Shown here: positions 43,843-53,170 of the stretch, one piece after another
Layout: the number at the start of each line of letters is the position of its first letter
Position numbering within the stretch: position 1 is the first letter of the stretch
Source of the DNA: an uncultured Rothia sp.
GTDB lineage: Bacteria; Actinomycetota; Actinomycetes; Actinomycetales; Micrococcaceae
Direction: 5' to 3'
Assembly: GCA_946221065.1 (NCBI GenBank)
Contig: CAMIIO010000003.1
Span: 124,001 to 188,000 of the forward strand
DNA: 64,000 nt
Notes under the pieces: generated by a model
Told to the model about the DNA's origin: nothing
Databases searched by the model: none
What the model saw: the letters and a program-made list of their open reading frames with translations, nothing else
Position numbers and translations under genes: made by a program

Positions 43843-46626
43843 ATGATTGACAACAACACTAACGAACCGAAGACTACTAAAGAAACTCCTTATAACTACC
43901 CTGCCCATTGGGAGGCAGATGTTGTACTTCGGGATGGAGCCACGGCTCACCTGCGCCCCGTTGTTCCTACTGATCGCGATGCCTTAGAAAAGATGTATGC
44001 AGGTCAGAGCGAACGCACGATATATTTGCGTTTTTTTGCCCCCAAGCCTCACCTCAGCGAAAAAGAATTGGTGCGATTCACCACGGTAGACCATCAGCAA
44101 CGTGTTGCCCTGGTGCTGATGTTAGGGGAAGAGATGCTGGGCATTGGACGTTTTGATCGCATACAGGATCAACAAGAAGCTGAAGTTGCTTTTATGATCT
44201 CCGATGCGCATCAGGGACGCGGTATTGGTTCGATTCTGTTAGAACATCTGGCAGCTGCCGCTAAAGAGTTAGGGATAACTCGATTTGCCGCTGAGGTACT
44301 TCCACAGAATCGGGCGATGCTGAATGTTTTTATTGACACCGGATACGAGGTGTCGCGCACATTTGATGACGGTTTTGTGATGATTCGGTTTGACATCGAC
44401 CCCACCGACAGATCTATGCAAGTAATGGAAGACCGGGAACACCGTGCCGAGGCTCGTTCTCTTGCGGGCCTACTTTCTCCTGAGGTGGTGGCCGTGGTAG
44501 GGGATTCAAGTGGGCGACAGGCTGAGGCCGTGCAGCTACTAGAGAGAATTCATGCCGGTGGCTTTACCGGAACATTGGTAGCCGTAGGCTTAGAAGGCCT
44601 AGAGATGCCATCCGGAGTAAAAATGATTGACTCGGTGGGCGAGCATGGTGATGTTGCGGAGCCAATCGATGTGGCTATGATCTGCGTTGCAGACGAGGCC
44701 GTACCTGAGGCCGTTGAAGCTTGTGGAAGAGCCGGGGTACGTGGGGCGATAGTTTATTCGGGCGCGTTTGCGAGGGAAGGTGCTCGCGGACGTGCTCGGC
44801 AGAAAGCTCTGGTACGAACTGCGCGTTCTTTTGGGATGCGTTTGATAGGACCTGAATCATTTGGCGTGGTGAATAATTCTTCACATATTTGTTTAAACGC
44901 TACAACAAACGCAGTAGAAAAACCCTCGGGTGCTCTGGGTATTTTTAGCCAATCTGCGGCTTTGGGAGAGATGCTCTCTAATGTTGCGTACCGCCGTAGA
45001 ATAGGTATTTCTTCCCTGGTTTCCGCGGGAAATCGTGCAGATGTCTCGGGCAACGATGTGATGCAGTTCTGGGAGGACGAATCGCAGACAAGAGTATGTT
45101 CATTGTTTTTGGAATCTGTGGGTAACTCCCGTAAATTTTCCCGGATCGCGCGTCGTCTTTCGAGAGTGAAACCGGTAATTGTCGCACGAAATGCCGTGAC
45201 CGGGGTGCAATTACCTCCTGGGCATTCGGTGAGGCGATCGGTAGCGCCTGCGCATGCTTTAGAAAGTATGTTGAAGCAGGCGGGAATAATTAGTGTGGAG
45301 TCTTCGCAACAGATGATGGATGTGGCGCAGCTACTGGTAGCCATGCCGTTACCCCGGGGGCGGCGAGTGGCCGTGGTGTCTAATGCTCCTGCATTAGCTC
45401 AGATGGTTACGGATCGCTGTACAAGTAAAAATGTGCAGATTAAATTTGTGGAATCGGATTTATCTCTGGTAGAGACTGAACGCGAGGTGTTGCGTGAAGT
45501 TGTTCAGGCGAGTGCTGCGGCGTCGGATGTTGACGCGGTGCTAGGCGTATTTCTCACAGATTCTGGGCAGGACGCGCAGACTGTAGCTGATGAATTGCTG
45601 GCGGCGGCCCGGTTAGCGGGTAAACCGGTGCAGGGAGTCTTTCCGGGTATCCCGCAGAAATCTGAGTTGATGCAGGGACTCTTTGGGGCTGCCTCTGAGT
45701 CGTCGAAGAGGAGGGAAGAAGACTTAGGAGAAGGAACTGAATCTGAACAACAGCTGGTCGATGGTCTGCCGTGTTATCACTCTCCTAACCCTGCGGTGGA
45801 CGCATTAGCCTTGACTATGGATTATGTGCAGTGGCGCGAGAAGGATAGGGGAGAGCTGGCACGCCCTAGTGGAGTGAAACCTGCAGATACCGCTGAATTG
45901 ATTGCTCAGCATATGCCACGGGTGCAGGGTGAAGAGCTCTTAGCGCTGGAACAGGATCAGGTGCGTGAGATTCTAGAAAATTATGGGGTGCATCTGTTGC
46001 CATCTTTGGTGGTAGAGGACGTTGTGGAGGCAGTAGAGGCCGTTGATCGAGTGAGTGGTTACCCAGTGGTACTGAAGTCTACCGATCAGCATTTGAGCAA
46101 GAGATTAGATTTGGGAGGCGTGCGTTTGGGAATCGCGAATGAGGCTCAGCTCGAATCTGAATTTATTTCGATGCGGCAGAACCTGGCTCGCTATGGGGTG
46201 CAAGAGATTGAGATTCAGCATCAAGCTGAGGGGGGTCAGCCGGTAGTGGCAGAAGCTATCGAGGATCCGTTGTTAGGCCCGGTTGTATCTTTTGGGGTGA
46301 GTGGAGATGCAACGGCCTTATTACATGATTGGGCATATCGGATTCCTCCATTGACCGAGAGCGATTTAGACGAATTAGTGAGTGAGCCTCAGGCTGCTGT
46401 GAAGCTAACTGGTAGCGAATCTGTGCCGGGTGTTCGATTAGATCTGTTAAAGGATGTGATTGCGCGGGTGGCTTTGCTGAAAGATAATCATCCAGAAATA
46501 GCTGCTCTTGAGCTGGGACCGGTGATTGTTTCCGAGAACCAGCTGGCGGTGGCACGAGCTCGGTTGTCTTTGGGCAATCCACAGCAGAGAACTGATTCTG
46601 CTCGCCGGACTTTGGGAACCTTTTAG
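43843..46626 (+). CDS. GNAT acetyltransferase/acyl-CoA synthetase-like fusion (Pat-type)
   Basis: The 927-aa protein has an N-terminal GNAT domain (about 25-185; acetyl-CoA loop QGRGIGS). Next come the CoA-binding and ligase-CoA parts of an ADP-forming acyl-CoA synthetase (about 200-630) and an ATP-grasp domain (about 690-920). Related proteins acetylate lysines and control central metabolic enzymes such as acetyl-CoA synthetase. The E. coli protein has GNAT at the C-terminus, whereas here it is at the N-terminus as in other actinobacteria. The expected catalytic SHTG loop is replaced by PPGHSVRRSVAP, so the synthetase half is probably inactive and senses ligands. GGGGGA precedes the ATG. Confidence 0.85.
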   Translation: MIDNNTNEPKTTKETPYNYPAHWEADVVLRDGATAHLRPVVPTDRDALEKMYAGQSERTIYLRFFAPKPHLSEKELVRFTTVDHQQRVALVLMLGEEMLGIGRFDRIQDQQEAEVAFMISDAHQGRGIGSILLEHLAAAAKELGITRFAAEVLPQNRAMLNVFIDTGYEVSRTFDDGFVMIRFDIDPTDRSMQVMEDREHRAEARSLAGLLSPEVVAVVGDSSGRQAEAVQLLERIHAGGFTGTLVAVGLEGLEMPSGVKMIDSVGEHGDVAEPIDVAMICVADEAVPEAVEACGRAGVRGAIVYSGAFAREGARGRARQKALVRTARSFGMRLIGPESFGVVNNSSHICLNATTNAVEKPSGALGIFSQSAALGEMLSNVAYRRRIGISSLVSAGNRADVSGNDVMQFWEDESQTRVCSLFLESVGNSRKFSRIARRLSRVKPVIVARNAVTGVQLPPGHSVRRSVAPAHALESMLKQAGIISVESSQQMMDVAQLLVAMPLPRGRRVAVVSNAPALAQMVTDRCTSKNVQIKFVESDLSLVETEREVLREVVQASAAASDVDAVLGVFLTDSGQDAQTVADELLAAARLAGKPVQGVFPGIPQKSELMQGLFGAASESSKRREEDLGEGTESEQQLVDGLPCYHSPNPAVDALALTMDYVQWREKDRGELARPSGVKPADTAELIAQHMPRVQGEELLALEQDQVREILENYGVHLLPSLVVEDVVEAVEAVDRVSGYPVVLKSTDQHLSKRLDLGGVRLGIANEAQLESEFISMRQNLARYGVQEIEIQHQAEGGQPVVAEAIEDPLLGPVVSFGVSGDATALLHDWAYRIPPLTESDLDELVSEPQAAVKLTGSESVPGVRLDLLKDVIARVALLKDNHPEIAALELGPVIVSENQLAVARARLSLGNPQQRTDSARRTLGTF

Positions 46627-46743
46627 TAGGGCGGTAGAAATGAGGTGTAGCTGATCTGTGTGGCGTAGGAGAGCGACGTTCTATGGTGTGCTCGGTAGAA
46701 TGAGGTGAAGTCTTTGAAGCGTTGTGGAAAGTGAGGGGTTGAT

Positions 46744-47322
46744 TTGAGCGAAGATGCTCAGCAATTACTGGATGAGTCGATTACCCGTACTGGGTTTTAC
46801 CCGGAAGTAGTACGTTCTGCGGTGCGTGAGGGGCTAATGGGGGAGAACCCGAGTGCTCACCTAGTGCATTTGGAGACGCATATTGATAATGCGGAGATTC
46901 ACCGGCATGTGACGGTTTTGGCTTTGACCGATCGGTTTTTATTGGTGGCTCATTTGGATGACCAACAACTAGACGAGGAAGGTTCTTCGCTGATTGCTCA
47001 TGTGACGGTAGAGACTGTTCCTGTAGGGGAACTTCGATCTGTGGGGATGAGTTTTTCGTATCCTCAGCCACAGGATTTTTCGGAGGGAACACTACCTTCC
47101 GAGGTTTCTTTGGCGATTGCTTGGACAGGCGGGCAGCGAGTAGATTTACAGCCGGCTCAGTGCCCAGACCCTATGTGTACGGCAGATCATGGGCTTACGG
47201 GGGTAGCTGCTAGTGAGGATGTGGTGTTGCGAGTAAGCGCTACCGCAGATGGTGAAGCGGCAGTTACCCGTGCCCGTAGTTTTGCCCAGCAGCTGCGTAT
47301 AGCTCAATTGGGTGCTTGTTAG
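46744..47322 (+). CDS. DUF5998 family protein
   Basis: A 192-aa soluble actinobacterial protein of unknown function. The DUF5998 pattern is visible in ITRTGFYPEVVRSAV, HLVHLETHIDNAEIHRHVTV and a C-terminal ADHGLTG region with CPDPMCTADH (two Cys and one His, possibly metal-binding). TTG 46744 has GAGGGG upstream. The next gene begins immediately after its stop codon, so translation of the pair is probably coupled. The GNAT/acyl-CoA gene precedes it by 117 nt. Confidence 0.82.
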   Translation: MSEDAQQLLDESITRTGFYPEVVRSAVREGLMGENPSAHLVHLETHIDNAEIHRHVTVLALTDRFLLVAHLDDQQLDEEGSSLIAHVTVETVPVGELRSVGMSFSYPQPQDFSEGTLPSEVSLAIAWTGGQRVDLQPAQCPDPMCTADHGLTGVAASEDVVLRVSATADGEAAVTRARSFAQQLRIAQLGAC

Positions 47323-48549
47323 ATGAGTGAGGCAGTAGATTTTTGTGGCACCGATTTACCCGCACCTCCAGGCTACGGCCAAGGCAATGTTGCGGATCTT
47401 TTTGAGTCTGCCGGGACTTTAGTGGCTCAACAAAGTATCGTACCGGATGCGCACCCGCTGCTGGGTAGCGGGCAACATGATGAGCTCTTACTGTCCCAGC
47501 GACTCATTGAGGCAGGATATAATCCCACAAAATACCGCAGCGTATGCGTGGTTATGGTGGATGGGTTGGGGGAGGAACTTCTTCGCCGATATGCCTCTTA
47601 CGCACCGTGTCTAAAAAATGCTAGCTCATTGGGGCCACTACATTCCGCAATACCTTCGACGACCGCGGCATCGCTGGTTTCTTTTGGCACGGGACTAGCA
47701 CCCGGTACGCACGGCGTGGCAGGCTATGAGGTCTTTAATCCTCATACGGGAAAAGTGATGAATCAGCTTTCTGGTTGGGATAAATCTGTGGATCCACACA
47801 CCTGGCAGCCTTATCCTACAGTTTTTGAACGTTACGCTCCGCACTGCGATGTAGCTACGGTGTCTTTGAGCAAATACCAGGGAACGGGTTTGAGTGAAGC
47901 AGGTTTACGGGGTGGGCGGTTTGTTCATGCTTCTTCCCCCATCGCGCGCACTACCTTAGCCACGAGTCTCTTATCTTCTCGGAAACCAGCCTTGGTCTAT
48001 ATGTACTGGGGCGAGATTGACCAGGCAGGGCACCGTTACGGAGTTGATTCTCAGCAGTGGATTGAGCAGCTCGAAGAGCTGAATCTTGCTGTGCGTAGGT
48101 TAGCTGAGCGGATTCCTCCGCATGTGTTGCTTCTTGTTACCGCCGATCACGGGATGGTGGATATCCCGGAGACGGGAAGGATCGATTATTCTTCCGATGA
48201 AGAGTTGCTAACAAATATTGCTCACACCGCGGGAGAACCGCGGATGGTGCAGCTTTATCTGGAAAATCTTGAAGACAAAGAACGGGTGCTAGAGTGCTGG
48301 GCGCGTGCCTGGGGAGATCACGCATGGATTATTGATACGGATCAGGCTATTGAGCAGGGATACTTTGGCAAGCAGGTTACTGCCGAAGCCCGAAGCAGAA
48401 TAGGTGATGTGTTGATAGCTGCTCGAGACAACATTGCTTTATACGATATGCGTCATTACAAACCTCACGCTCTGAACATGGTAGGACAGCACGGCTCGTT
48501 GACTTCTACCGAAACTCAGGTTCCCTTACTTGTTGTGCCTACCGGATAA
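47323..48549 (+). CDS. Nucleotide pyrophosphatase/phosphodiesterase family protein
   Basis: The 408-aa protein has the alkaline-phosphatase-superfamily NPP fold. Metal and nucleophile motifs are in order: MVDGLGEELLRRY (Asp), PSTTAASLVSFGTGLAPGTHG (Thr nucleophile), WGEIDQAGHRYG (Asp and His), VTADHGMVDI (Asp-His) and GQHGSLT (His). No signal peptide is evident, so it may act inside the cell; the substrate is unknown. Its ATG abuts the stop codon of the DUF5998 gene, and the pair is also found together in other actinobacteria. Confidence 0.87.
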   Translation: MSEAVDFCGTDLPAPPGYGQGNVADLFESAGTLVAQQSIVPDAHPLLGSGQHDELLLSQRLIEAGYNPTKYRSVCVVMVDGLGEELLRRYASYAPCLKNASSLGPLHSAIPSTTAASLVSFGTGLAPGTHGVAGYEVFNPHTGKVMNQLSGWDKSVDPHTWQPYPTVFERYAPHCDVATVSLSKYQGTGLSEAGLRGGRFVHASSPIARTTLATSLLSSRKPALVYMYWGEIDQAGHRYGVDSQQWIEQLEELNLAVRRLAERIPPHVLLLVTADHGMVDIPETGRIDYSSDEELLTNIAHTAGEPRMVQLYLENLEDKERVLECWARAWGDHAWIIDTDQAIEQGYFGKQVTAEARSRIGDVLIAARDNIALYDMRHYKPHALNMVGQHGSLTSTETQVPLLVVPTG

Positions 48550-48563
48550 ATATGCGTGAAGAG

Positions 48564-49643
48564 CTAAGGAGCCGTGGGAACTGAACCAGGTACGGTCTGT
48601 GCGGTAGCCTCATGCGGAACAGTAGCTGGTGCCGCTGGAACTGTAGCATGAGGTATGTTCTGGGCAGGCGGCGTCTCTGGAGTCACTGGATCCGGAGAAG
48701 AAGGTGCTGGCGTAGTAGGTAATGCTTCTGGAGTAGTGGCTGGCTGCTCAGTAGACTCTGCTTCTTGACCCTGGGTGCTCTGTACCGTGGGTTCAACGGC
48801 AGGATTGGTGCCAGTATCTGTAGGGGGGTTGCCCTGATCTGTGGAGACTCTGCTAGCCGGCGTGGAGGGCGCTGGAGCATTCTGCTGAGGTGCAGAAATT
48901 TCAGAATCAGCTGGATTATGCGACGGCGCAACGTCAATTGCCTGAGGCGTGGCGTCCTCCGTGACGTATTCAACGGTTCCCGGCGCCACGGGTAAATCTG
49001 TGGGGTCAGCGTAAGTAACGTGAGGCTGTTTCGCAGACCATGTGGGACTTGGCGTGGAAGTAGGAGCCGCGGACCGGGCAGAAGAAGATGGCGAGGCAGC
49101 GGAGTGCTCACCAGTAGTTTCAGTAGCCACATTAAGAGTGCTGGGTTGCTGATGCATCCCTCCGGTCGCCCAAAAAGTACCTGCTCCCAGTAATAAAGCC
49201 GCAGCAGTTCCACCGGCAATCCAGGCAAGAGAACGTCGAGAGTTTTCTTTCTCTTCCGTCAATTCTGGTTGGTCGGAATCATGGTGATTCCTCGAAAAAA
49301 TACCAGTACTAGTCGAGTCGGAAAGCACACTCTGATCGGCAGAAGCCGACCGGGCACGTAGCTCAGCTTGGGAGGCTTCAGCATCTGCCTTGGCTTGCGC
49401 CTGCTTCTCACGACGTTCCTGCACCCGATCGGCAAGGGTACGCTTTTCTATTGTTGTGCCGTGCAGAAAAAGCTGAGAAGTGAGCGAATCATCTTCGCTA
49501 TCCTCAGCCGCGACGACACCTTGCCCCGGGACCACATACTCATAACCAGCATCGGGAGAGGGCAAAGGCGAAGCCTGAGAATCGGACACAGAGCTTTCTG
49601 TTACTGGCTCATTCTCTAGTGGATCGGAATCTGAATGTTTCAT
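48564..49643 (-). CDS. Single-pass membrane protein with long Pro/Thr/Ser-rich tail
   Basis: I do not recognise this 359-aa protein. An acidic cytoplasmic part (about 1-130, with a Lys/Glu/Ala-rich helix ADRVQERREKQAQAKADAEA) precedes one transmembrane helix (about 140-162, SLAWIAGGTAAALLLGAGTF). About 195 residues of Pro, Thr, Ser and Ala follow with no Cys and no sortase motif, so the end probably extends through the cell wall. The layout resembles actinobacterial wall- or division-associated membrane proteins. It stands before sepH and converges on the phosphodiesterase gene, with only 14 nt between stops. A possible TAGGGT lies 9 nt before the ATG. Confidence 0.7.
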   Translation of the reverse strand: MKHSDSDPLENEPVTESSVSDSQASPLPSPDAGYEYVVPGQGVVAAEDSEDDSLTSQLFLHGTTIEKRTLADRVQERREKQAQAKADAEASQAELRARSASADQSVLSDSTSTGIFSRNHHDSDQPELTEEKENSRRSLAWIAGGTAAALLLGAGTFWATGGMHQQPSTLNVATETTGEHSAASPSSSARSAAPTSTPSPTWSAKQPHVTYADPTDLPVAPGTVEYVTEDATPQAIDVAPSHNPADSEISAPQQNAPAPSTPASRVSTDQGNPPTDTGTNPAVEPTVQSTQGQEAESTEQPATTPEALPTTPAPSSPDPVTPETPPAQNIPHATVPAAPATVPHEATAQTVPGSVPTAP

Positions 49644-49840
49644 GATGTGTATACCCTAAATGCACGGTACGAGCCGTAAAGCGAGGAAGATGAAAATAAA
49701 TGTTACGACTTTGAACAGCTAGTTTAGCGTATAACTCCATACCTAGCAGAGGTGGCTTTCATCACGTGTGCAGAAGAAAGAGACTTATACAGCTACCAAC
49801 AGAATCCGCGCATCAGCACCTTCTGTAGGAGAAAACTGAC

Positions 49841-51016
49841 TTATTTTCGCTGATTACCAAAGATGATGTCGTCCCAGCTAGGAACCGAAGTTCGCTTAGA
49901 ACGAGTCGGTTTAGGCGAAGGAGCCTGCTCTTCTTCAGCGCCATGAGTCTCCGAGTGTGTATCTTCCGAAGCAGAAGAAACCGTCGCATGATGTGGCTGC
50001 GCACCTGATTCGGAACCATCGGCTGCACTGGCAGCAAACTGACGTCCATGCGAAGGAGCGGCAGAATCTACCGGAGTATCCACTGTGGCATGTGCAGTCT
50101 CAAAATGATGCCCGCTAACCGAAGACTGTGAACCCTGAATGTCCTGTGGATTAGAAACGGGTGCGTGCGGGGTGGAGCTACGTGCTCGCTCCAAAAGATC
50201 TGCTAACTTGCGCTCTCGAACAGTAGCCATACCTCGTGTAGCGGACGGCCGCTCTGAAGAGGCAGGTTCTGATTTTACTGGGGAGGAAGAAGCTGTTCGC
50301 GCTCCCAGCGGCGAGGAGGTAACCTGCGCAGGCGCGGGCGAAGATTTCTCTTCATTCTCGTGAACAGCGATACCGGGTATAGGAGTATCTGTAAGGTTTT
50401 CGTCTTTGCCCATGAGGAAGTAGGCGCTTTCGTTAGAGGCATAAAGACTTTGGTTCGCTGGATTGTAAGACCATCGAGCCGGAAAAATAACCGAGTGAGG
50501 AAGAGAAGCTTTTACATCGTCTGCTAGCACAAAATCAACTGAAATAGTCCAGGAACCGGACTCTTGCTGAAAGGTGTTCCAGTCAGTAGCAGATTCATTA
50601 AAACCGTATTTTTCGGCAATCCGAGCAACATGGTCATCGAGAGATCGTGCAGTTTCTTCTCCACGACGCGCCGGAGAAAGCATGACGTTACGCGCTGCGG
50701 TAATAATATGGGCACGCTCAGCCACGATAGGCCATTCATAGCGACGAACTCGGTCGGCATCCCAGCCAGATTCTTCAACGACTTCTTCAATCGTTGCGCC
50801 CTGACGAAAACGTGCTTGAATATCACGCGGACCGTAGACGCCGTCGCCGCTGAGGTTACGTTTAGGCAGCACTCTGCGCGCTTTAGAAATGCTGGTACGA
50901 AGATTTTGATCTATTGCCAGCAAAAAGCGAGTTCCGTCTGCAGAATCCAGCACTAAGTGCTCGCCGTCGTCGTGGATTCCTACCAAGCGCAATTCACCGA
51001 TGCGCGCTTCAGACAT
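49841..51016 (-). CDS. sepH: Septation protein SepH
   Basis: SepH (DUF3071) binds FtsZ and promotes Z-ring assembly in actinobacteria. The conserved N-terminal domain covers about residues 1-170: IGELRLVGIHDDGEHLVL, then a helix-turn-helix (ARFRQGATIEEVVEESGWDADRVRRYEWP) and ERAHIITAARN. After about 220 the protein is a disordered Ser/Pro/His-rich tail, ending in SKRTSVPSWDDIIFG, a conserved SepH C-terminal motif. At 391 aa it is a usual length. GAGGAG lies 6 nt before ATG 51016. The DUF4193, DUF3093 and dut genes next to it match the M. tuberculosis order (Rv2696c-Rv2699c area). Confidence 0.92.
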   Translation of the reverse strand: MSEARIGELRLVGIHDDGEHLVLDSADGTRFLLAIDQNLRTSISKARRVLPKRNLSGDGVYGPRDIQARFRQGATIEEVVEESGWDADRVRRYEWPIVAERAHIITAARNVMLSPARRGEETARSLDDHVARIAEKYGFNESATDWNTFQQESGSWTISVDFVLADDVKASLPHSVIFPARWSYNPANQSLYASNESAYFLMGKDENLTDTPIPGIAVHENEEKSSPAPAQVTSSPLGARTASSSPVKSEPASSERPSATRGMATVRERKLADLLERARSSTPHAPVSNPQDIQGSQSSVSGHHFETAHATVDTPVDSAAPSHGRQFAASAADGSESGAQPHHATVSSASEDTHSETHGAEEEQAPSPKPTRSKRTSVPSWDDIIFGNQRK

Positions 51017-51443
51017 ACCTACTCCTCATTTCGTGCTTTGGGTCAAGATTAGCTTATCTATATTCTCAGCCGATCTAGGCTAAACAGCCTACAAAGTAAC
51101 CATTTTAGGCATGTTTGTGAGCAACAGCTCTTACGACTCTCGCGAACATCTAAATTTCACGTGCTGGTTCGCTGTAGCCAGAGTATAGAAGCTCCATGGG
51201 GAGGTAGGAACCTCATCTCGGAAGGAGCCACCAGAAGAGTATATTTCGCCACGGAAAAAGATTAATACGCGATGGACTAGACAGAAGCAGATATTTAGTG
51301 AAAAATGCTACGCGTTGAATGCACTAAAAAAGATCACTCAGCGGTGCTCGTATTGTTGCGCAAACAACGAAACCATTAGACCAGTGTGCTACCGTTACCA
51401 GCCGGTGCGGTAGATATGAATAGACGGAGCGTGAAAGCTTACC
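51017..51443. promoter_or_regulatory. 427-bp region between divergent sepH and DUF4193 genes
   Basis: No gene or RNA was recognised. A small inverted repeat, TAGGCT/AGCCTA (51076-51091), is the only structure I note. Promoters for sepH and the DUF4193 gene should lie here. Confidence 0.4.
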
Positions 51444-51743
51444 TTGGCTACCGATTATGATGCACCCCGCAAGCAAGATGACGACAACAACGAGCAATCT
51501 ATTGAGGAGCTCAACGGTCATCGCTCAGAAATGCAGTCCGGTGCCGTCGATGAAGACGAAAATGCCGCTGCCGAAAGTTTTGAGCTTCCCGGTGCAGACC
51601 TTTCCAACGAAGAGCTAAACGTTGTGGTTTTGCCTGCTCAGGATGACGAGTTTACTTGCGCTTCCTGCTTCTTGGTGCGCCACCGCTCACAGATTGCTCG
51701 TGAAGAAGGAAACCTCAAATTCTGTATTGAATGTGAAGGATAA
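51444..51743 (+). CDS. DUF4193 family protein
   Basis: This 99-aa acidic actinobacterial protein of unknown function corresponds to the conserved Rv2699c family. Conserved Cys pairs are at the C-terminus: FTCASCFLVRHRSQIA and FCIECEG, arranged as a zinc ribbon (C-x2-C, C-x2-C). The N-terminus is MATDYDAPR and the middle is an acidic linker. TTG 51444 is the apparent start, with only weak GGAG far upstream. A single-gene unit ending in a hairpin. Confidence 0.85.
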   Translation: MATDYDAPRKQDDDNNEQSIEELNGHRSEMQSGAVDEDENAAAESFELPGADLSNEELNVVVLPAQDDEFTCASCFLVRHRSQIAREEGNLKFCIECEG

Positions 51744-51800
51744 AACCACATCAGAGAGAACGCGCCCCAAAAATGGGTGAGTGCTCGGCGGTAAAGAGTC

Positions 51801-51829
51801 AGGGGCTCAGGTTCTATTCCTGGGCCCCT
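51801..51829. terminator. Hairpin between DUF4193 and DUF3093 genes
   Basis: An 11-bp GC-rich stem (51801-51811 and 51819-51829, one mismatch) with a 7-nt loop lies between convergent genes. No clear T-run follows. Confidence 0.6.
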
Positions 51830-51879
51830 GGCTACGTTTAGTGGACTTAGCTTCGAAAAAATGAGTATATGTTGTGAGG

Positions 51880-52428
51880 CTAATTTTGGCGATTTTTAGG
51901 AGCAGAAGCGTTCTGTTGTACTAAGAGCTCTTCCCTTGCTTGGCGCAAAATTTCCAGCTGTTCCTCTTTTCCCTCATTAATAATCTCGGCGATTTGTTCG
52001 GGGTGACGCGAGGAAGCAATCCAATAGGGAGTAGGGTCTGCGGGGTCAATAATTTCTATGCGCACCTTCGGCTCAATCCAGCCACGAAAACACATGAAAG
52101 CGCGACCGTCGAGCGCCGGCCCTGTGGCAATCCGAGCCTCTTCACCGCGAAAGGCTTCGGCGATACCCACATATTCACGTTCAATCTGAGCACGGCCTAC
52201 GCGTACTACCTGTGGGGTAATTTCAATAATGGGTGAAGAAGAGAACAGAATAAAAGCAACAAGAGCTGTTACCACAACGGCAGCGATAATTCCTGCAGAA
52301 ATATTAATGGGTGCCCCCACAAAAAATGAGGCTACCCCGGCAAGTAGGGCAATAAGCCACATGCCAGGTCCCGGGGTCAATTTTTCTCGGTAGTGGCTGG
52401 AGAGCTGAGCTGCCTGCTGTTCTTGCAT
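51880..52428 (-). CDS. DUF3093 membrane protein
   Basis: This 182-aa conserved actinobacterial membrane protein (Rv2698-type) has two adjacent transmembrane helices at about residues 23-62. The conserved stretch IEITPQVVRVGRAQIEREYVG and DGRAFMCFRGWIEPKVRIEI follow, with PADPTPYWIASSRHPE near the end. Function unknown. I chose ATG 52428, with AAGGAA about 11 nt upstream; the frame extends to 52473 without family likeness. It is divergent from dut. Confidence 0.85.
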   Translation of the reverse strand: MQEQQAAQLSSHYREKLTPGPGMWLIALLAGVASFFVGAPINISAGIIAAVVVTALVAFILFSSSPIIEITPQVVRVGRAQIEREYVGIAEAFRGEEARIATGPALDGRAFMCFRGWIEPKVRIEIIDPADPTPYWIASSRHPEQIAEIINEGKEEQLEILRQAREELLVQQNASAPKNRQN

Positions 52429-52594
52429 AGGTAAGGCTTCCTTAAACGAAAAAATTAGATGCCGGTCAGGCATGATTCATTCTAGTTGCTTCAGGGGAAG
52501 AATCCATAGCCACGCTAAAATCTCTTGAGCTGGGAGAAAAGATCTGGAATATAAACAATATGAATAAGGAATAAAGCTAGTAAAGTTTGCTGTC

Positions 52595-53041
52595 ATGAAA
52601 ACTCTTGATATTGCCCTAAAAATGCTAGACGACTCCTTACCTGCGTTGACCTATGCCCAAGAAGGTGACGCTGGAGCAGACCTGCGTGCTGCAGAGAATC
52701 TTGTTTTGCAGCCGGGGGAGCGGGCACTGGTTGCTACGGGGGTGGCGATAGCTCTTCCTGCCGGCTATGTCGGTTTGGTACATCCTCGTTCGGGCCTTGC
52801 GGCTAAACACGGGATTACTGTGGTTAACGCTCCAGGCACTATTGATTCGGGGTATCGCGGAGAGATTAAGGTGTGTTTGCTTAACACTGATTCTTCGGAG
52901 CCTTTTGTGGTGTCTCACGGGGATCGCATTGCGCAGCTGGTGATTCAGCGTTATGAACAGGCGAATTTTGTACTAACGGAAGAACTTCCCTCTAGTGTGC
53001 GTGGTGTGGATGGGTTTGGGTCTACCGGAGTTCAGCAGTAG
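52595..53041 (+). CDS. dut: dUTP diphosphatase
   Basis: dUTPase hydrolyses dUTP to dUMP, keeping uracil out of DNA. All five trimeric dUTPase motifs are visible: EGDAGADLRA, HPRSGLAAKHGI, NAPGTIDSGYRGEIKV, GDRIAQLVIQ and the C-terminal RGVDGFGSTG. At 148 aa the length is normal. No Shine-Dalgarno is obvious. TAAAGT lies 8 nt before the ATG, so a leaderless start is possible. The DUF3710 and OB-fold genes follow, as in M. tuberculosis. Confidence 0.96.
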   Translation: MKTLDIALKMLDDSLPALTYAQEGDAGADLRAAENLVLQPGERALVATGVAIALPAGYVGLVHPRSGLAAKHGITVVNAPGTIDSGYRGEIKVCLLNTDSSEPFVVSHGDRIAQLVIQRYEQANFVLTEELPSSVRGVDGFGSTGVQQ

Positions 53042-53170
53042 TTGCCGTGCAGGCCTGCCTTATTCTTCGTAGATGAGTTGTCCGCTCAGGGTGCGGTACT
53101 TGATTAGAATAGGTTTGTAGTGCACTTTTTAGTGTACAAATTATAGATTTCAACAGAAAAGGGACGCCTT

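Noticed and set aside
51340..51440. tRNA-like stretch near the DUF4193 gene
   Set aside because: A D-loop-like GGTAGCACACTGG appears in reverse, but there is no T-loop, acceptor stem or anticodon arm that pairs.
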